NCBI GenBank assembly: GCA_038198775.1
Contig: JBBPZV010000044.1
Coordinates: 186,001 to 250,000 of the forward strand
DNA length: 64,000 bases
Origin: JACCYJ01 sp038198775
Lineage (GTDB): Bacteria; Actinomycetota; Actinomycetes; Propionibacteriales; Nocardioidaceae
Reading direction: 5' to 3'
This document shows, in pieces, positions 1-7,761 of the stretch. The notes beneath the pieces were generated by a model. It was not told the DNA's origin, made no database searches, and saw only the letters and a list, made by a program, of their open reading frames with translations. Made by a program: the position numbers and the translations under genes. How positions within the stretch are numbered: position 1 is the first letter of the stretch; each line of letters begins with the position of its first letter.

Positions 1-613
1 CGTCGCGCTTGTCCTGGTAGGCGACCTCGGCCGGCGCGTCATAAGCGCCCTTGCACAGCCGGACCCGGGATCGCGCGCCGGCCAGCTCCCGGCAGTCGGA
101 CTCGCTGCGGTGCAGGTAGGCCTGCAGCACCGCGCCGGTGTCGGGGAAGCCCTCACGCAGCTGGTTCAGGATCGTGAGGGTGGAGTCGGTGGTGGTGTGG
201 TCCTCCATGTCCAACGTGACGGTCGTGCCGGCCGCTTCGGCCGCGGCGCAGATGCGGCCGGCGTTGTCGAGCGCGACCTGCGCTCCGATGCCCGGCAGCG
301 CCTGGCCCACGGCGGACAGCTTGACCGAGATCTCCGCGGCGGGCGTGAGGCTCGCTCGGGCGAGTTCGGAGAGCACTCCGACATAGGCCGCCACGGCGGC
401 GTCGGCCTGGGCTTGGTCCAGCGTGTCCTCACCGAGGTAGTCCAATGAGACCGCCAGGCCGCGCCCGACCAGCGCGGCACTCGCCTCCACCGCGGCATCC
501 ACGCCTTCCCCCGGCACGAATCGCTCGACCACGGCCCGCGTCACGGGCAGCGTCGTCACCAGCTGCTTGATCCGCTCGCTGCGCGAGAGCCCGAGCAGCG
601 TGCGGCGCAACAC
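1..613 (-). CDS. Proline dehydrogenase (3' end beyond window)
   Basis: About 204 N-terminal residues of a proline dehydrogenase, the FAD enzyme that oxidises proline to pyrroline-5-carboxylate; the C-terminus lies outside the window. The family is recognisable from VKLSAVGQALPG, TVTLDMEDHTTTDSTL, VLQAYLHRSESDCR and VRLCKGAYDAPAEVAYQDK, which fit the monofunctional actinobacterial PRODH barrel. I chose the GTG at 613 (reads MLRRTLLGLSRSERI) because it matches the usual N-terminus and lies 7 nt after a TAGGCT -10 box, so translation may be leaderless. The upstream ABC permease ends 10 bp away. Function is secure by motif; the partial state is caused only by the window edge. Confidence 0.9.
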   Translation of the reverse strand, partial: MLRRTLLGLSRSERIKQLVTTLPVTRAVVERFVPGEGVDAAVEASAALVGRGLAVSLDYLGEDTLDQAQADAAVAAYVGVLSELARASLTPAAEISVKLSAVGQALPGIGAQVALDNAGRICAAAEAAGTTVTLDMEDHTTTDSTLTILNQLREGFPDTGAVLQAYLHRSESDCRELAGARSRVRLCKGAYDAPAEVAYQDKRD

Positions 614-620
614 GGGCGGC

Positions 621-626
621 AGCCTA
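621..626 (-). promoter_or_regulatory. -10 box of proline dehydrogenase gene (leaderless)
   Basis: TAGGCT on the minus strand, 7 nt before the GTG start at 613. Its first three bases are also the TAG stop codon of the upstream ABC permease (624-626), so stop codon and promoter share DNA. No convincing -35 was seen. Confidence 0.5.
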
Positions 627-1361
627 CGCGGTGCGCCGCCGCAGGGTCGCGGCACCCAACGCGAGCCCTCCCATCGCGTAGCCGAGCACGACGAGGAGGT
701 CACGGGTCAGGTCGACGGTCCATTCTGAGGTGGCGGTCACCACCTGCATGGCGTCGACGGCGTACGACATGGGCAGCCCGTTCGAGATGCCGCGGAGGAC
801 GCCGGGGAGTGAGTCGCGCGGCACGAAGATCCCGCACAGCAGCAGCTGCGGGATCACCAGCGCAGGCAGGAACTGCACCGCCTGGAACTCCGTGCGCGCG
901 AAGGCCGAGACGAACAACCCCAGGGCGGTGCCCAGGAGGGCGTCGGCGACTGCGACGAGGCCGAGGGTGGCCACCGAGCCGGCCAGGTCGAGGCCGAGCG
1001 GCCCGACCGACAGCCCGACCGCGAGCGCGGCCTGCACGACAGCCACGACGCCGAACGCCAGCGCATAGCCCAGCAGGAAGTCGAGCTTGCCCATGGGCAT
1101 GGCAAGCAGCCGCTCCAGCGTCCCGCTGGAGCGCTCCGACAAGGTGGTCACCGAGGTGACCAGGAACATCACGGTGAACGGGAACAGGGCCAGGAGCGGC
1201 CCTCCCAGCGAGTCGAAGACGCCGGGTCGGTCCGAGAACATCCACCACAGCAGGGTCAGCAGCAGGCAGGGGACGAACAGCATCAGTGCGACTGTACGAG
1301 GGTCGCGTCGCAGCTGGCGCAGGATCCGGGTCGCGACCGCCACGGTGATGCGGGGGCTCAT
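624..1361 (-). CDS. ABC-2 type exporter, membrane permease subunit
   Basis: A 245-residue integral membrane protein with about six hydrophobic segments and an ABC2_membrane-type layout: a long hydrophilic N-terminus, then MLFVPCLLLTLLWWMF and later helices, with the conserved TTLSERSSGTLERLLAMP loop. It should form the pore of a drug, lipid or polymer exporter with the ATPase encoded just upstream. The ATG at 1361 overlaps the stop of the ATPase gene by 4 nt (ATGA), indicating translational coupling. A longer in-frame extension into the ATPase gene exists but is antisense-like in composition and unlikely. The TetR gene upstream probably controls the pair. The substrate cannot be inferred. Confidence 0.88.
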   Translation of the reverse strand: MSPRITVAVATRILRQLRRDPRTVALMLFVPCLLLTLLWWMFSDRPGVFDSLGGPLLALFPFTVMFLVTSVTTLSERSSGTLERLLAMPMGKLDFLLGYALAFGVVAVVQAALAVGLSVGPLGLDLAGSVATLGLVAVADALLGTALGLFVSAFARTEFQAVQFLPALVIPQLLLCGIFVPRDSLPGVLRGISNGLPMSYAVDAMQVVTATSEWTVDLTRDLLVVLGYAMGGLALGAATLRRRTA

Positions 1362-2089
1362 GTCGGGGCTCCGGTCACCGAGCGGGATCCCTCGACGATC
1401 CGCAAGAACGCTTCCTCGACGTCCTTCGCACCGGTAGCTGCTAGCAGGTGGGCGGGTGAGTCGTCGGCGACGATCTCGCCGGTGCGCATCAACAGCAGCC
1501 GATCGCAGCGCTCGGCCTCGTCCATGACGTGGCTGGACACCACGACCGCGGCACCCTGTCCGGCAAGGGTGTGAAACAACGCCCACAGGTCTCGCCGGAG
1601 CACCGGGTCGAGCCCGACGGTGGGCTCGTCGAGCACCAGGACGGCGGGGGTCCCGAGCAGCGCCACCGCGAGGGAGGCCCGGCTGCGCTGGCCTCCGGAC
1701 AGCGAGTCCACGACCTGGTCGGCGCAGTCGCCGAGTGCTACCTGGTCGATCGATCGGATGGTGTCCGCCACCGGGGTGCCGAGGACGGCTCCGAAGAAGC
1801 GCAGGTTCTCTACCACGGTCAGGTTCCCGTACACGCTGGGGCTCTGGGTGACGTAGCCGATTCGCTGCCGGTTCGCTGAGCTGCCGGCAGGTGCACCGAG
1901 AACGTCGATCCGGCCGGCGGCGAGCTGCTGGACGCCGACAATCGCGCGCATCAGTGTGCTCTTTCCGCAGCCGGACGGCCCGAGCAGGCCGGTGACCTGG
2001 CCGGCCCGCACCTGCAGGTCCAGCCCGTCGAGGACCACCCGGCCGCCCCGAACCACCCGTAGGCCGTCGACTCTCACGGCGGGATTCAT
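1358..2089 (-). CDS. ABC exporter ATP-binding subunit
   Basis: A 243-residue ABC ATPase: Walker A GPSGCGKST at about residues 37-45, signature LSGGQRSR, Walker B LVLDEPTVGLD and the switch His region SSHVMDEAERCD. The architecture is that of DrrA/CcmA-like ABC-2 exporters. The start is either ATG 2089 or GTG 2092 directly before it. The GTG lies 7 nt after a TATATT -10 box, so a leaderless message beginning there is plausible; the nearest SD-like GGGAGG is too far from either start. A 16-bp palindrome covers the start codon (see operator entry). The gene overlaps the permease gene by 4 nt and follows a tetR gene after 31 bp. Confidence 0.92.
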   Translation of the reverse strand: MNPAVRVDGLRVVRGGRVVLDGLDLQVRAGQVTGLLGPSGCGKSTLMRAIVGVQQLAAGRIDVLGAPAGSSANRQRIGYVTQSPSVYGNLTVVENLRFFGAVLGTPVADTIRSIDQVALGDCADQVVDSLSGGQRSRASLAVALLGTPAVLVLDEPTVGLDPVLRRDLWALFHTLAGQGAAVVVSSHVMDEAERCDRLLLMRTGEIVADDSPAHLLAATGAKDVEEAFLRIVEGSRSVTGAPT

Positions 2090-2129
2090 CACATGATGAA
2101 ATATAACCTCCCGACAGCCCTCAGTCCAA
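2085..2129 (-). promoter_or_regulatory. Promoter and probable TetR operator of the ABC exporter
   Basis: Minus strand: -35 TTGGAC (2129-2124), 18-bp spacer, -10 TATATT (2105-2100), predicted start near 2092. The palindrome TTCATCACATGATGAA (2085-2100; arms TTCATCA and TGATGAA, 2-bp centre) spans the start point and the first codons. The -35 lies inside the 3' end of the tetR gene. A perfect palindrome on the transcription start of the gene after tetR fits an operator for that repressor; this is inference. Confidence 0.6.
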
Positions 2130-2726
2130 TGTCTGGAACAGGTAGCGCTGCACGGTGGGGCCGACCGCGCGGACCAGCTCGGCGGCCGGCATCGACGCCA
2201 CCGGCTGCAGCTCGACGACATAGCGGGCAACCAGCAGGCCGACGAGCTGGCTGCCGGCAAGCGCCCCGCGGCGCTGCGGATCGTCGACTCCCAGCGTCGC
2301 TATCTGCTCGATCACCAGCCGCAGGAAGCCGTCGCGGAGCAGATGAGCGGAGTCCTCGCTCGCCAGGGCCGAACGCGCCGTCGACAGCAGGGCCGGGCGC
2401 AGCGCCGGATCGTCCCAGAGCCCCAGCACTGTCTCGACGAGTCGCTCGCCGACGCCCTCGACCGGACCCGCCAACGCCGGCGGGAGCACCGTACGCGGGT
2501 CGAACGGCAGCCGCAGCGCGACGAGGAAGAGCTCCTCCTTGCCGGCGAAGTAGTGGTGCACGAGCGCGGAGTCGACGCCGGCCCGGCGAGCGACCCCGCG
2601 CAGCGACGTCTTGTCGTACCCCTTGGCGGCGAACTCCTGCCGGGCCGCCGCGACGATCTCGCCGCGGGTGTCCGGCGCGCCGGGCCGGCGGCCGGCGGCT
2701 CGGGGCGCGGTACCTGACGAGGTCAT
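2121..2726 (-). CDS. TetR-family transcriptional regulator
   Basis: A 201-residue TetR-type repressor. The N-terminal helix-turn-helix is visible as TRGEIVAAARQEFAAKGYDKT followed by SLRGVARRAGVDSALVHHYF, and the variable helical C-terminal ligand domain follows. It sits immediately upstream of an ABC-2 exporter pair, the usual arrangement for a local repressor of an efflux system, and a palindromic candidate operator lies in the 31-bp gap after its stop. The ATG at 2726 lies 3 bp before the end of the upstream isomerase-like gene, so it may also be read through from that gene. The ligand is unknown. Confidence 0.9.
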   Translation of the reverse strand: MTSSGTAPRAAGRRPGAPDTRGEIVAAARQEFAAKGYDKTSLRGVARRAGVDSALVHHYFAGKEELFLVALRLPFDPRTVLPPALAGPVEGVGERLVETVLGLWDDPALRPALLSTARSALASEDSAHLLRDGFLRLVIEQIATLGVDDPQRRGALAGSQLVGLLVARYVVELQPVASMPAAELVRAVGPTVQRYLFQTLD

Positions 2727-2729
2727 GGC

Positions 2730-3518
2730 TCAGTCCCTCGCCACCGCACCGAGGTGCTGACGGGTGAAGTCCAGTGCCTCCACCAGGTCAGCCTCGCGAG
2801 CCTGACGGTTGAGGCAACGGCGGGTGTTGATCTCGACGACGACGTGGCCGGCGAACCGCGCCCCCGTCAGCTGCTGCAGCAGCTCGCCGCACGGTTGGCT
2901 GCCGCGTCCCGGCACCAGGTGCTCGTCCTTGGGGCTCCCGGTGCCGTCGGTGACATGGACGTGCGTCAACCGCTGTCCGAGCTTCGCGGCCATGTCCAAC
3001 GCATCTGCGCCGGCGGTGGCGGTGTGCGACAGGTCGAGGGTCACGTGGGCGTACGGCTGCCCCACCGGGTCCCAACCAGGTGAGTACGCGGTCAGCTCAC
3101 GGCGAGCGGTGCGCCACGGGTACATGTTCTCGACGGCACATCGCACGCCGGTCCGGTCCTCGAGGCCGGCAATTCCGTCACAGAAGCCTCTGGCGTACTC
3201 CCGCTGCCAGCGAAACGGTGGGTGAACGACGACCACATCGGCGTCGAGCCGCCGCGCCAGCTGCGTGCTGCGCTCGAGCTTGCCCCAAGGATCGACCCCC
3301 CACACCCGCTGCGTGATCAACAGACACGGTGCATGGACGGCGACCACCGGCAGCTCGTGATAGTCGCGCAGATGGCAGATCGCGTCGAAGTCCTGACTTG
3401 TCTCGTCGATGCCCACCATGACCTCGACCCCGTCGTAGCCCAGCCGGGCGGCCAGATCGAAGGCTGTCGCGCTCGACTCCGGGTACACCGACGCCGTCGA
3501 CAGGGCTACCGGGGTCAC
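2730..3518 (-). CDS. Sugar phosphate isomerase/epimerase-like TIM-barrel protein
   Basis: A 262-residue xylose-isomerase-like TIM barrel (AP endonuclease 2 superfamily): VALSTASVYPESS at the N-terminus, YDGVEVMVG, VVAVHAPCLL, VVVHPPFRW, CAVENMYPW, HVTLDLSHTATAG, THVHVTDG and VVVEINTRR. The conserved His, Glu and Asp residues of the metal site are present. The GTG at 3518 overlaps the stop of the exopolyphosphatase-family gene by 4 nt (GTGA). A ppx1-like gene next to such an isomerase is a recurrent actinobacterial arrangement (for example Rv0496-Rv0498 of Mycobacterium tuberculosis). The substrate is not known for this subgroup. Confidence 0.85.
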   Translation of the reverse strand: MTPVALSTASVYPESSATAFDLAARLGYDGVEVMVGIDETSQDFDAICHLRDYHELPVVAVHAPCLLITQRVWGVDPWGKLERSTQLARRLDADVVVVHPPFRWQREYARGFCDGIAGLEDRTGVRCAVENMYPWRTARRELTAYSPGWDPVGQPYAHVTLDLSHTATAGADALDMAAKLGQRLTHVHVTDGTGSPKDEHLVPGRGSQPCGELLQQLTGARFAGHVVVEINTRRCLNRQAREADLVEALDFTRQHLGAVARD

Positions 3519-4435
3519 AACGCGTCGAGCCGCTCGAGGATGACGCCCTCGCGCAGCGCCCAAGGACAGATCTCCAGCTCTGGCAGGTCGAACAGATCCA
3601 TGATCGCGGCGGCAACGACTGCTCCGGCAACGATCTGGTGCGCCCGGTTCGGCGAGACCCCGGGCAACATGGCCAGCTTGCCCGGTGGCAGCGACACCAG
3701 TGTCGGCAACCGTTCCGCGAGGTCGTCTCGCGACAGCACCCGCCGGACGTAGCGCCCCTCGGCAGAGGGCGCCGCTCCACAGATTCTCGCCAGGGACCGG
3801 AACGTCTTGCTGGTCGCCACGGCGCGGTCGGTCGGCCGGCTGGACAGCATCGGGCCCGCTTTTGCGGCGATCCGTGCCCGGACGTGCCGTCGCAACGCCT
3901 TGATGCTCGCCTTGTCAGGGCCCTTGCGAAGCCACTCGCGTGTCAGTCGGCCGGCGCCCAGGGGCATGGAGTGAGCCACCTGCGGGGTCTCCTCCTCCCC
4001 CGCGGCAACCTCGAGCGACCCACCGCCGATGTCGAAGACGGCGAGCAGGCCCGAAGACCAGCCGAACCAGCGCCGCACGGCCAAGAAGGTCAGCCGAGCC
4101 TCGGTGCTTCCCTGCATCACCTCGACGTCCAGGCCGGTTTCGGCCCGGACCAGCCCCAACACCTTGTCGGCGTTGGTGGCGTCGCGGATCGCGGAGGTCG
4201 CGAAGGCGATCACCACCTCGCAGCCCTTGTCCTCGGCCAGCCGCTGCGCCTCGCGCACGAACCTCAGCAGCACCTTGGCGCCCGCATCGCTCACCGCCCC
4301 GCCCTCGTCGAGATGTTCGGCCAGCCGCAGGGGCTCCTTGCACGAGTAGGCCGGCAACGGGGCCGCCCCGCGGTGGGCGTCGACGACGAGGAGGTGTCCG
4401 GTGTTGGAGCCGATGTCGAGCACGCCCATGCGCAT
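3515..4435 (-). CDS. Ppx/GppA-family exopolyphosphatase
   Basis: A 306-residue actin-fold phosphatase of the short actinobacterial Ppx1 type, which acts on short polyphosphate or related substrates. Phosphate 1 motif GVLDIGSNTGHLLVVDA is near residues 4-20, AFATSAIRDATNAD follows, and phosphate 2 motif FDIGGGSLEV comes later. The C-terminal PWALREGVILERL is typical. The ATG at 4435 follows a TAGCGT box by 6 nt, so the message is probably leaderless. It starts a minus-strand run (ppx, isomerase, tetR, ABC exporter). Polyphosphatase activity is a family inference; pppGpp hydrolysis cannot be excluded. Confidence 0.88.
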   Translation of the reverse strand: MRMGVLDIGSNTGHLLVVDAHRGAAPLPAYSCKEPLRLAEHLDEGGAVSDAGAKVLLRFVREAQRLAEDKGCEVVIAFATSAIRDATNADKVLGLVRAETGLDVEVMQGSTEARLTFLAVRRWFGWSSGLLAVFDIGGGSLEVAAGEEETPQVAHSMPLGAGRLTREWLRKGPDKASIKALRRHVRARIAAKAGPMLSSRPTDRAVATSKTFRSLARICGAAPSAEGRYVRRVLSRDDLAERLPTLVSLPPGKLAMLPGVSPNRAHQIVAGAVVAAAIMDLFDLPELEICPWALREGVILERLDAL

Positions 4436-4441
4436 GGCTCA

Positions 4442-4447
4442 ACGCTA
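4442..4447 (-). promoter_or_regulatory. -10 box of exopolyphosphatase gene (leaderless)
   Basis: TAGCGT on the minus strand with exactly 6 nt before the ATG at 4435, placing the predicted transcription start on the start codon. No clear -35. Confidence 0.55.
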
Positions 4448-4482
4448 ACCGCCAGACCGCCCGGGACGGTGGGTGAGTGACA

Positions 4483-5130
4483 ATGACCCCCATGCGCCTC
4501 GACCATCTCTCGTACGCCGCGGCTCCGGACGGCCTGGTGGCGACCGCCGCCCGGCTGGGCGATGCCCTCGGCGAACGCTTCGTCGACGGCGGTGTCCACC
4601 CACGCTCCGGCACCCGCCACATGGTCCTCGGACTGGCCGGGCAGTGCTACTTGGAGGTGGTGGCTGTGCTCGACCATCCGGCGTCGGACAAGGCAGCCTT
4701 CGGCCAGGCCGTCCGCGCCCGCTCCCTCGCAGGCGGAGGGTGGCTGCGCTGGGTCGTCGCCGTCGACGACATCACCGCGACCGAGCAGCGGTTGGGGCGC
4801 GCCGCCACCCTCGGGAGCCGGCGACGCCCCGATGGCACCGAGCTGACCTGGAAGCAGCTCGGTGCCGTCGACGTGAAGGTCGACCCGCAGCTGCCGATGT
4901 TCGTGCAGTGGCAGTGCTCCTCCGACCAGCATCCCTCCGCCGGCGCAAACCGAGCCGTCCGCCTCACCACGTTGGAAGTCGCCGGTGACCCGGCTCGGGT
5001 GGCCGAGTGGCTGGGGCAACCCGCCACCGCAGCGCTCGACGATGTCAGGATCGAATGGCATCCACCCGCTGCCGCGACCGCGCTGGTGGCAGCGAGCTTC
5101 ACGACCAGCAGCGGCACAACCCGGCTGTGA
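4483..5130 (+). CDS. VOC/glyoxalase-like domain protein
   Basis: About 215 residues resembling the Glyoxalase_3/VOC group: MRLDHLSYAAAP at the start, then RHMVLGLAGQCYLEVVAVLDHP, WLRWVVAVDDI and GAVDVKVDPQLPMFVQW. This family has paired beta-alpha-beta-beta-beta modules that often bind a metal and a small ligand; no catalytic activity can be assigned. Starts at GTG 4477, ATG 4483 and ATG 4492 are in frame. ATG 4483 is a compromise; homologues often begin at the position of 4492. Divergent from the exopolyphosphatase gene and 45 bp upstream of radA. Confidence 0.75.
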   Translation: MTPMRLDHLSYAAAPDGLVATAARLGDALGERFVDGGVHPRSGTRHMVLGLAGQCYLEVVAVLDHPASDKAAFGQAVRARSLAGGGWLRWVVAVDDITATEQRLGRAATLGSRRRPDGTELTWKQLGAVDVKVDPQLPMFVQWQCSSDQHPSAGANRAVRLTTLEVAGDPARVAEWLGQPATAALDDVRIEWHPPAAATALVAASFTTSSGTTRL

Positions 5131-5163
5131 TCGGCAGCGCCGCGCGCTGTCGGTGCCGCGACC

Positions 5164-5169
5164 TAGCCT
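5164..5169 (+). promoter_or_regulatory. -10 box of radA (leaderless)
   Basis: TAGCCT, 6 nt before the ATG at 5176. The spacing puts the predicted transcription start on the start codon; there is no SD-like sequence in front of it. Confidence 0.55.
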
Positions 5170-5175
5170 CCGGAC

Positions 5176-6597
5176 ATGGTCAGGTCTCGAGGTGGTGAGG
5201 GTTGCCGTTGCGCGGCGTGCGGATGGAAGACCGCCAAGTGGGTCGGGCGGTGCGGGAAGTGCCAGGCGTGGGGCACCCTCACCGAGGATGCCCCCGGAGC
5301 CCCTTCGCCCGCGCTCCCCATGACCGAGGTCGACGTGTCCGCCTCTGCCGCAGTCAGCTCCGGCGTGGCAGAGCTCGACCGGGTCCTGGGCGGGGGCATG
5401 GTGCCGGGGGCGGTGCTGCTGTTGGCCGGCGAACCGGGCGTCGGCAAGTCGACCCTGCTGCTGGAGGTAGCGGCGTCGTGGGCGCGGAGCGGCAAGACGA
5501 CGCTCTACGTCACCGGCGAGGAGTCGGCGGCCCAGGTGCGACTGCGCGCCGATCGCACCGGTGCCGTGCACCCCATGCTGTACCTCGCCGCCGAGACTGA
5601 CCTGTCAGTGGTGCTGGCGCACCTGGAGCGGCTGAGCCCCTCGTTGCTCGTCGTCGACTCCGTCCAGACGATCGGCTCCGCCGACGTCGAGGGTGCGCCG
5701 GGAGGGATCACCCAGGTGCGCGAGGTGGCGGCGACCCTGGTCGCAGCGGCCAAGCGGACCGGGATGGCGGCGGTGCTGGTCGGTCACGCCACAAAGGAGG
5801 GTGGCATCGCGGGTCCAAGGGCACTCGAGCACGTCGTTGACGTGGTCCTGCACTTCGAGGGCGAGCGTGCCTCGCGGCTGCGGCTGGTGCGGGCGGTCAA
5901 GAACCGCTTCGGACCGGTCGACGAGATCGGATGCTTCGACCTGTCGGAGAGTGGCATCGTCGAGGTCACCGACCCCACCGGACTGTTCGTGTCCCGGCAC
6001 AACGAGCCGATCCCCGGGACGTGCGTGACGGTGACGATGGAGGGTCGGCGCCCCCTGCTCGCCGAGATCCAGGCGCTCGTCACACCCTCCAGCCTCCCGG
6101 TGCCGCGCCGGGTCACCAGCGGCCTGGACGTCGGCCGGGTGGCGATGGTGCTCGCCGTGCTGCAACGGAGAGCCGGTGTCCGGCTGGCGACGCAAGACGT
6201 CTTCGTGGCGACGGTGGGCGGGGCGCGGCTGAGCGAACCGGTCACCGACCTTGCCACCGCGGTGGCGACGGCCTCGGCTCACCTCGACACCGTCGTCCCC
6301 ACCGACCTGGTGGCACTCGGTGAGGTGGGCCTCGCCGGTGAGGTCAGACGCGTCGGGGGCCTGCAGCACCGGTTGCGGGAGGCGTCCCGGCTGGGTTTCC
6401 GGTCGGCGCTGGTCCCCACCGACCTCGGCGCCCTGCCCTCCTCGGCACTCGACGTCGACGGGTTGCGGGTGATCTCGGTCCCCGACGTGGTCAGCGCGAT
6501 GCGGGTGCTGCGGCTGAGCAGCGGCTCAGCGCCTTCTCGGATCGAGCCGAACCACGGCCGCCCACCACCGCAGCTGAGCGTCGTCGCACCGCTGTGA
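5176..6597 (+). CDS. radA: DNA repair protein RadA
   Basis: A 473-residue RadA (Sms), the RecA-like DnaB-type helicase that drives branch migration in homologous recombination. The N-terminal zinc finger has CxxC pairs at C12/C15 and C26/C29, Walker A GEPGVGKST is at 85-93, the RadA-specific KNRFG motif at 242-246, and a Lon-protease-like C-terminal domain ends the protein. The length is close to normal for the family. The start at 5176 is fixed by the zinc finger, which begins only 10 residues later, and by a leaderless promoter. It is followed 63 bp downstream by disA, a widely conserved pairing; RadA is known to modulate DisA in Bacillus. Confidence 0.97.
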   Translation: MVRSRGGEGCRCAACGWKTAKWVGRCGKCQAWGTLTEDAPGAPSPALPMTEVDVSASAAVSSGVAELDRVLGGGMVPGAVLLLAGEPGVGKSTLLLEVAASWARSGKTTLYVTGEESAAQVRLRADRTGAVHPMLYLAAETDLSVVLAHLERLSPSLLVVDSVQTIGSADVEGAPGGITQVREVAATLVAAAKRTGMAAVLVGHATKEGGIAGPRALEHVVDVVLHFEGERASRLRLVRAVKNRFGPVDEIGCFDLSESGIVEVTDPTGLFVSRHNEPIPGTCVTVTMEGRRPLLAEIQALVTPSSLPVPRRVTSGLDVGRVAMVLAVLQRRAGVRLATQDVFVATVGGARLSEPVTDLATAVATASAHLDTVVPTDLVALGEVGLAGEVRRVGGLQHRLREASRLGFRSALVPTDLGALPSSALDVDGLRVISVPDVVSAMRVLRLSSGSAPSRIEPNHGRPPPQLSVVAPL

Positions 6598-6611
6598 GGC
6601 TGGATCGGCCG

Positions 6612-6617
6612 TAGACT
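6612..6617 (+). promoter_or_regulatory. Possible -10 box of disA
   Basis: TAGACT between radA and disA. Transcription would start near 6624 and give a leader of about 37 nt carrying the GAGGAG ribosome-binding site. No good -35 is visible, so read-through from radA is also possible. Confidence 0.35.
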
Positions 6618-6660
6618 TCAGCCTCGGGCACGGCGCTGCCCGGGTCGGCGGCGAGGAGTG

Positions 6661-7761
6661 ATGGTGGTCAGTATCGACCGGGCCGGTGAGCGTGGCGGCC
6701 AGGACGCCTCGATGCAAGCCACCATGGCAAGCGTGGCGCCCGGAACTCCGTTGCGCGAGGGTTTGGAGCGGATCCTGCGGGGGCGGACCGGCGCACTGAT
6801 TGTCTTGGGTCACGACCGCGCCGTAGAAGCGTTGTCGACCGGAGGCTTCGGCCTCGACGTCGAGTTCAGCGCGACCCGGCTACGCGAGCTGGCCAAGATG
6901 GACGGCGCGATCATCTTGGACAAGGACGCCAGCCGGATCGTGCGAGCAGCGGTCCACCTGATGCCCGACCCGACGATCTCGACCAACGAGGCGGGCACCC
7001 GCCATCGCACGGCGGACCGGGTCGCCCGCCAGACCGGTGTCCCGGTCATCTCGGTTTCGCAGTCGATGCACATCATCGCGCTGTACGTCCACACCCATCG
7101 CCGGGTGCTGGAGGAGACAGCGGAGATCCTCTCCCGCGCCAACCAGGCGCTCGCGACGCTGGAACGATACAAGCAGCGACTTGACGAGGTGTCCGGAGCC
7201 CTGTCAGCGCTGGAGATCGAAGACCTCGTCACGGTGCGTGATGTTGCTTCTGTCGCCCAGCGAGTCGAGATGGTCACGCGCATAGCCACCGAGATCGCCG
7301 ACTACGTCCTCGAGCTCGGTGTCGACGGCCGGCTGCTGAACCTCCAGCTCGAGGAGCTCGTCACCGGAGTCGACCTGGAACGCGAGTGCGTGATCCGCGA
7401 CTACGTCCCTGTCCGGCACCGGTCCAGGTCACTACGCGAAGTGCTGGCGGAGCTCGCGAGCCTCGACTCCGGCGCCCTCGTCGACGTCGGCGCCGTCGCC
7501 CGGGCCCTGCAGCTCGGAGGGATGGAGCACCTTGACCAGGCGCTTTCCCCCCGTGGCTACCGGTTGCTGGCAAAGGTGCCGCGCATTCCCGGGACCGTCG
7601 TGGACCGACTCGTCGAGCACTTCGGCAGCCTTCAGAAGCTGCTGGCGGCCACCATCGAGGACTTGCAGGCGGTCGACGGTGTCGGTGAACTTCGGGCCCG
7701 CAGCGTCAGAGAGGGCCTGTCCCGGCTGGCGGAGTCCAGCATTCTCGAACGTTACGTGTGA
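6661..7761 (+). CDS. disA: DNA integrity scanning protein DisA (diadenylate cyclase)
   Basis: A 366-residue DisA, the octameric enzyme that scans DNA for recombination intermediates and makes c-di-AMP from two ATP. The DAC domain has DGA (81-83) and RHRT (114-117); a helical spine follows (ERYKQRLDEVSGALSALE), and the C-terminal helix-hairpin-helix reads LQAVDGVGELRARSVREG. Length and sequence are very close to streptomycete DisA. The start is uncertain: GAGGAG at 6653-6658 lies too near ATG 6661, and GTG 6664 would have better spacing. It converges with the next minus-strand gene, overlapping it by 10 bp. Confidence 0.96.
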   Translation: MVVSIDRAGERGGQDASMQATMASVAPGTPLREGLERILRGRTGALIVLGHDRAVEALSTGGFGLDVEFSATRLRELAKMDGAIILDKDASRIVRAAVHLMPDPTISTNEAGTRHRTADRVARQTGVPVISVSQSMHIIALYVHTHRRVLEETAEILSRANQALATLERYKQRLDEVSGALSALEIEDLVTVRDVASVAQRVEMVTRIATEIADYVLELGVDGRLLNLQLEELVTGVDLERECVIRDYVPVRHRSRSLREVLAELASLDSGALVDVGAVARALQLGGMEHLDQALSPRGYRLLAKVPRIPGTVVDRLVEHFGSLQKLLAATIEDLQAVDGVGELRARSVREGLSRLAESSILERYV

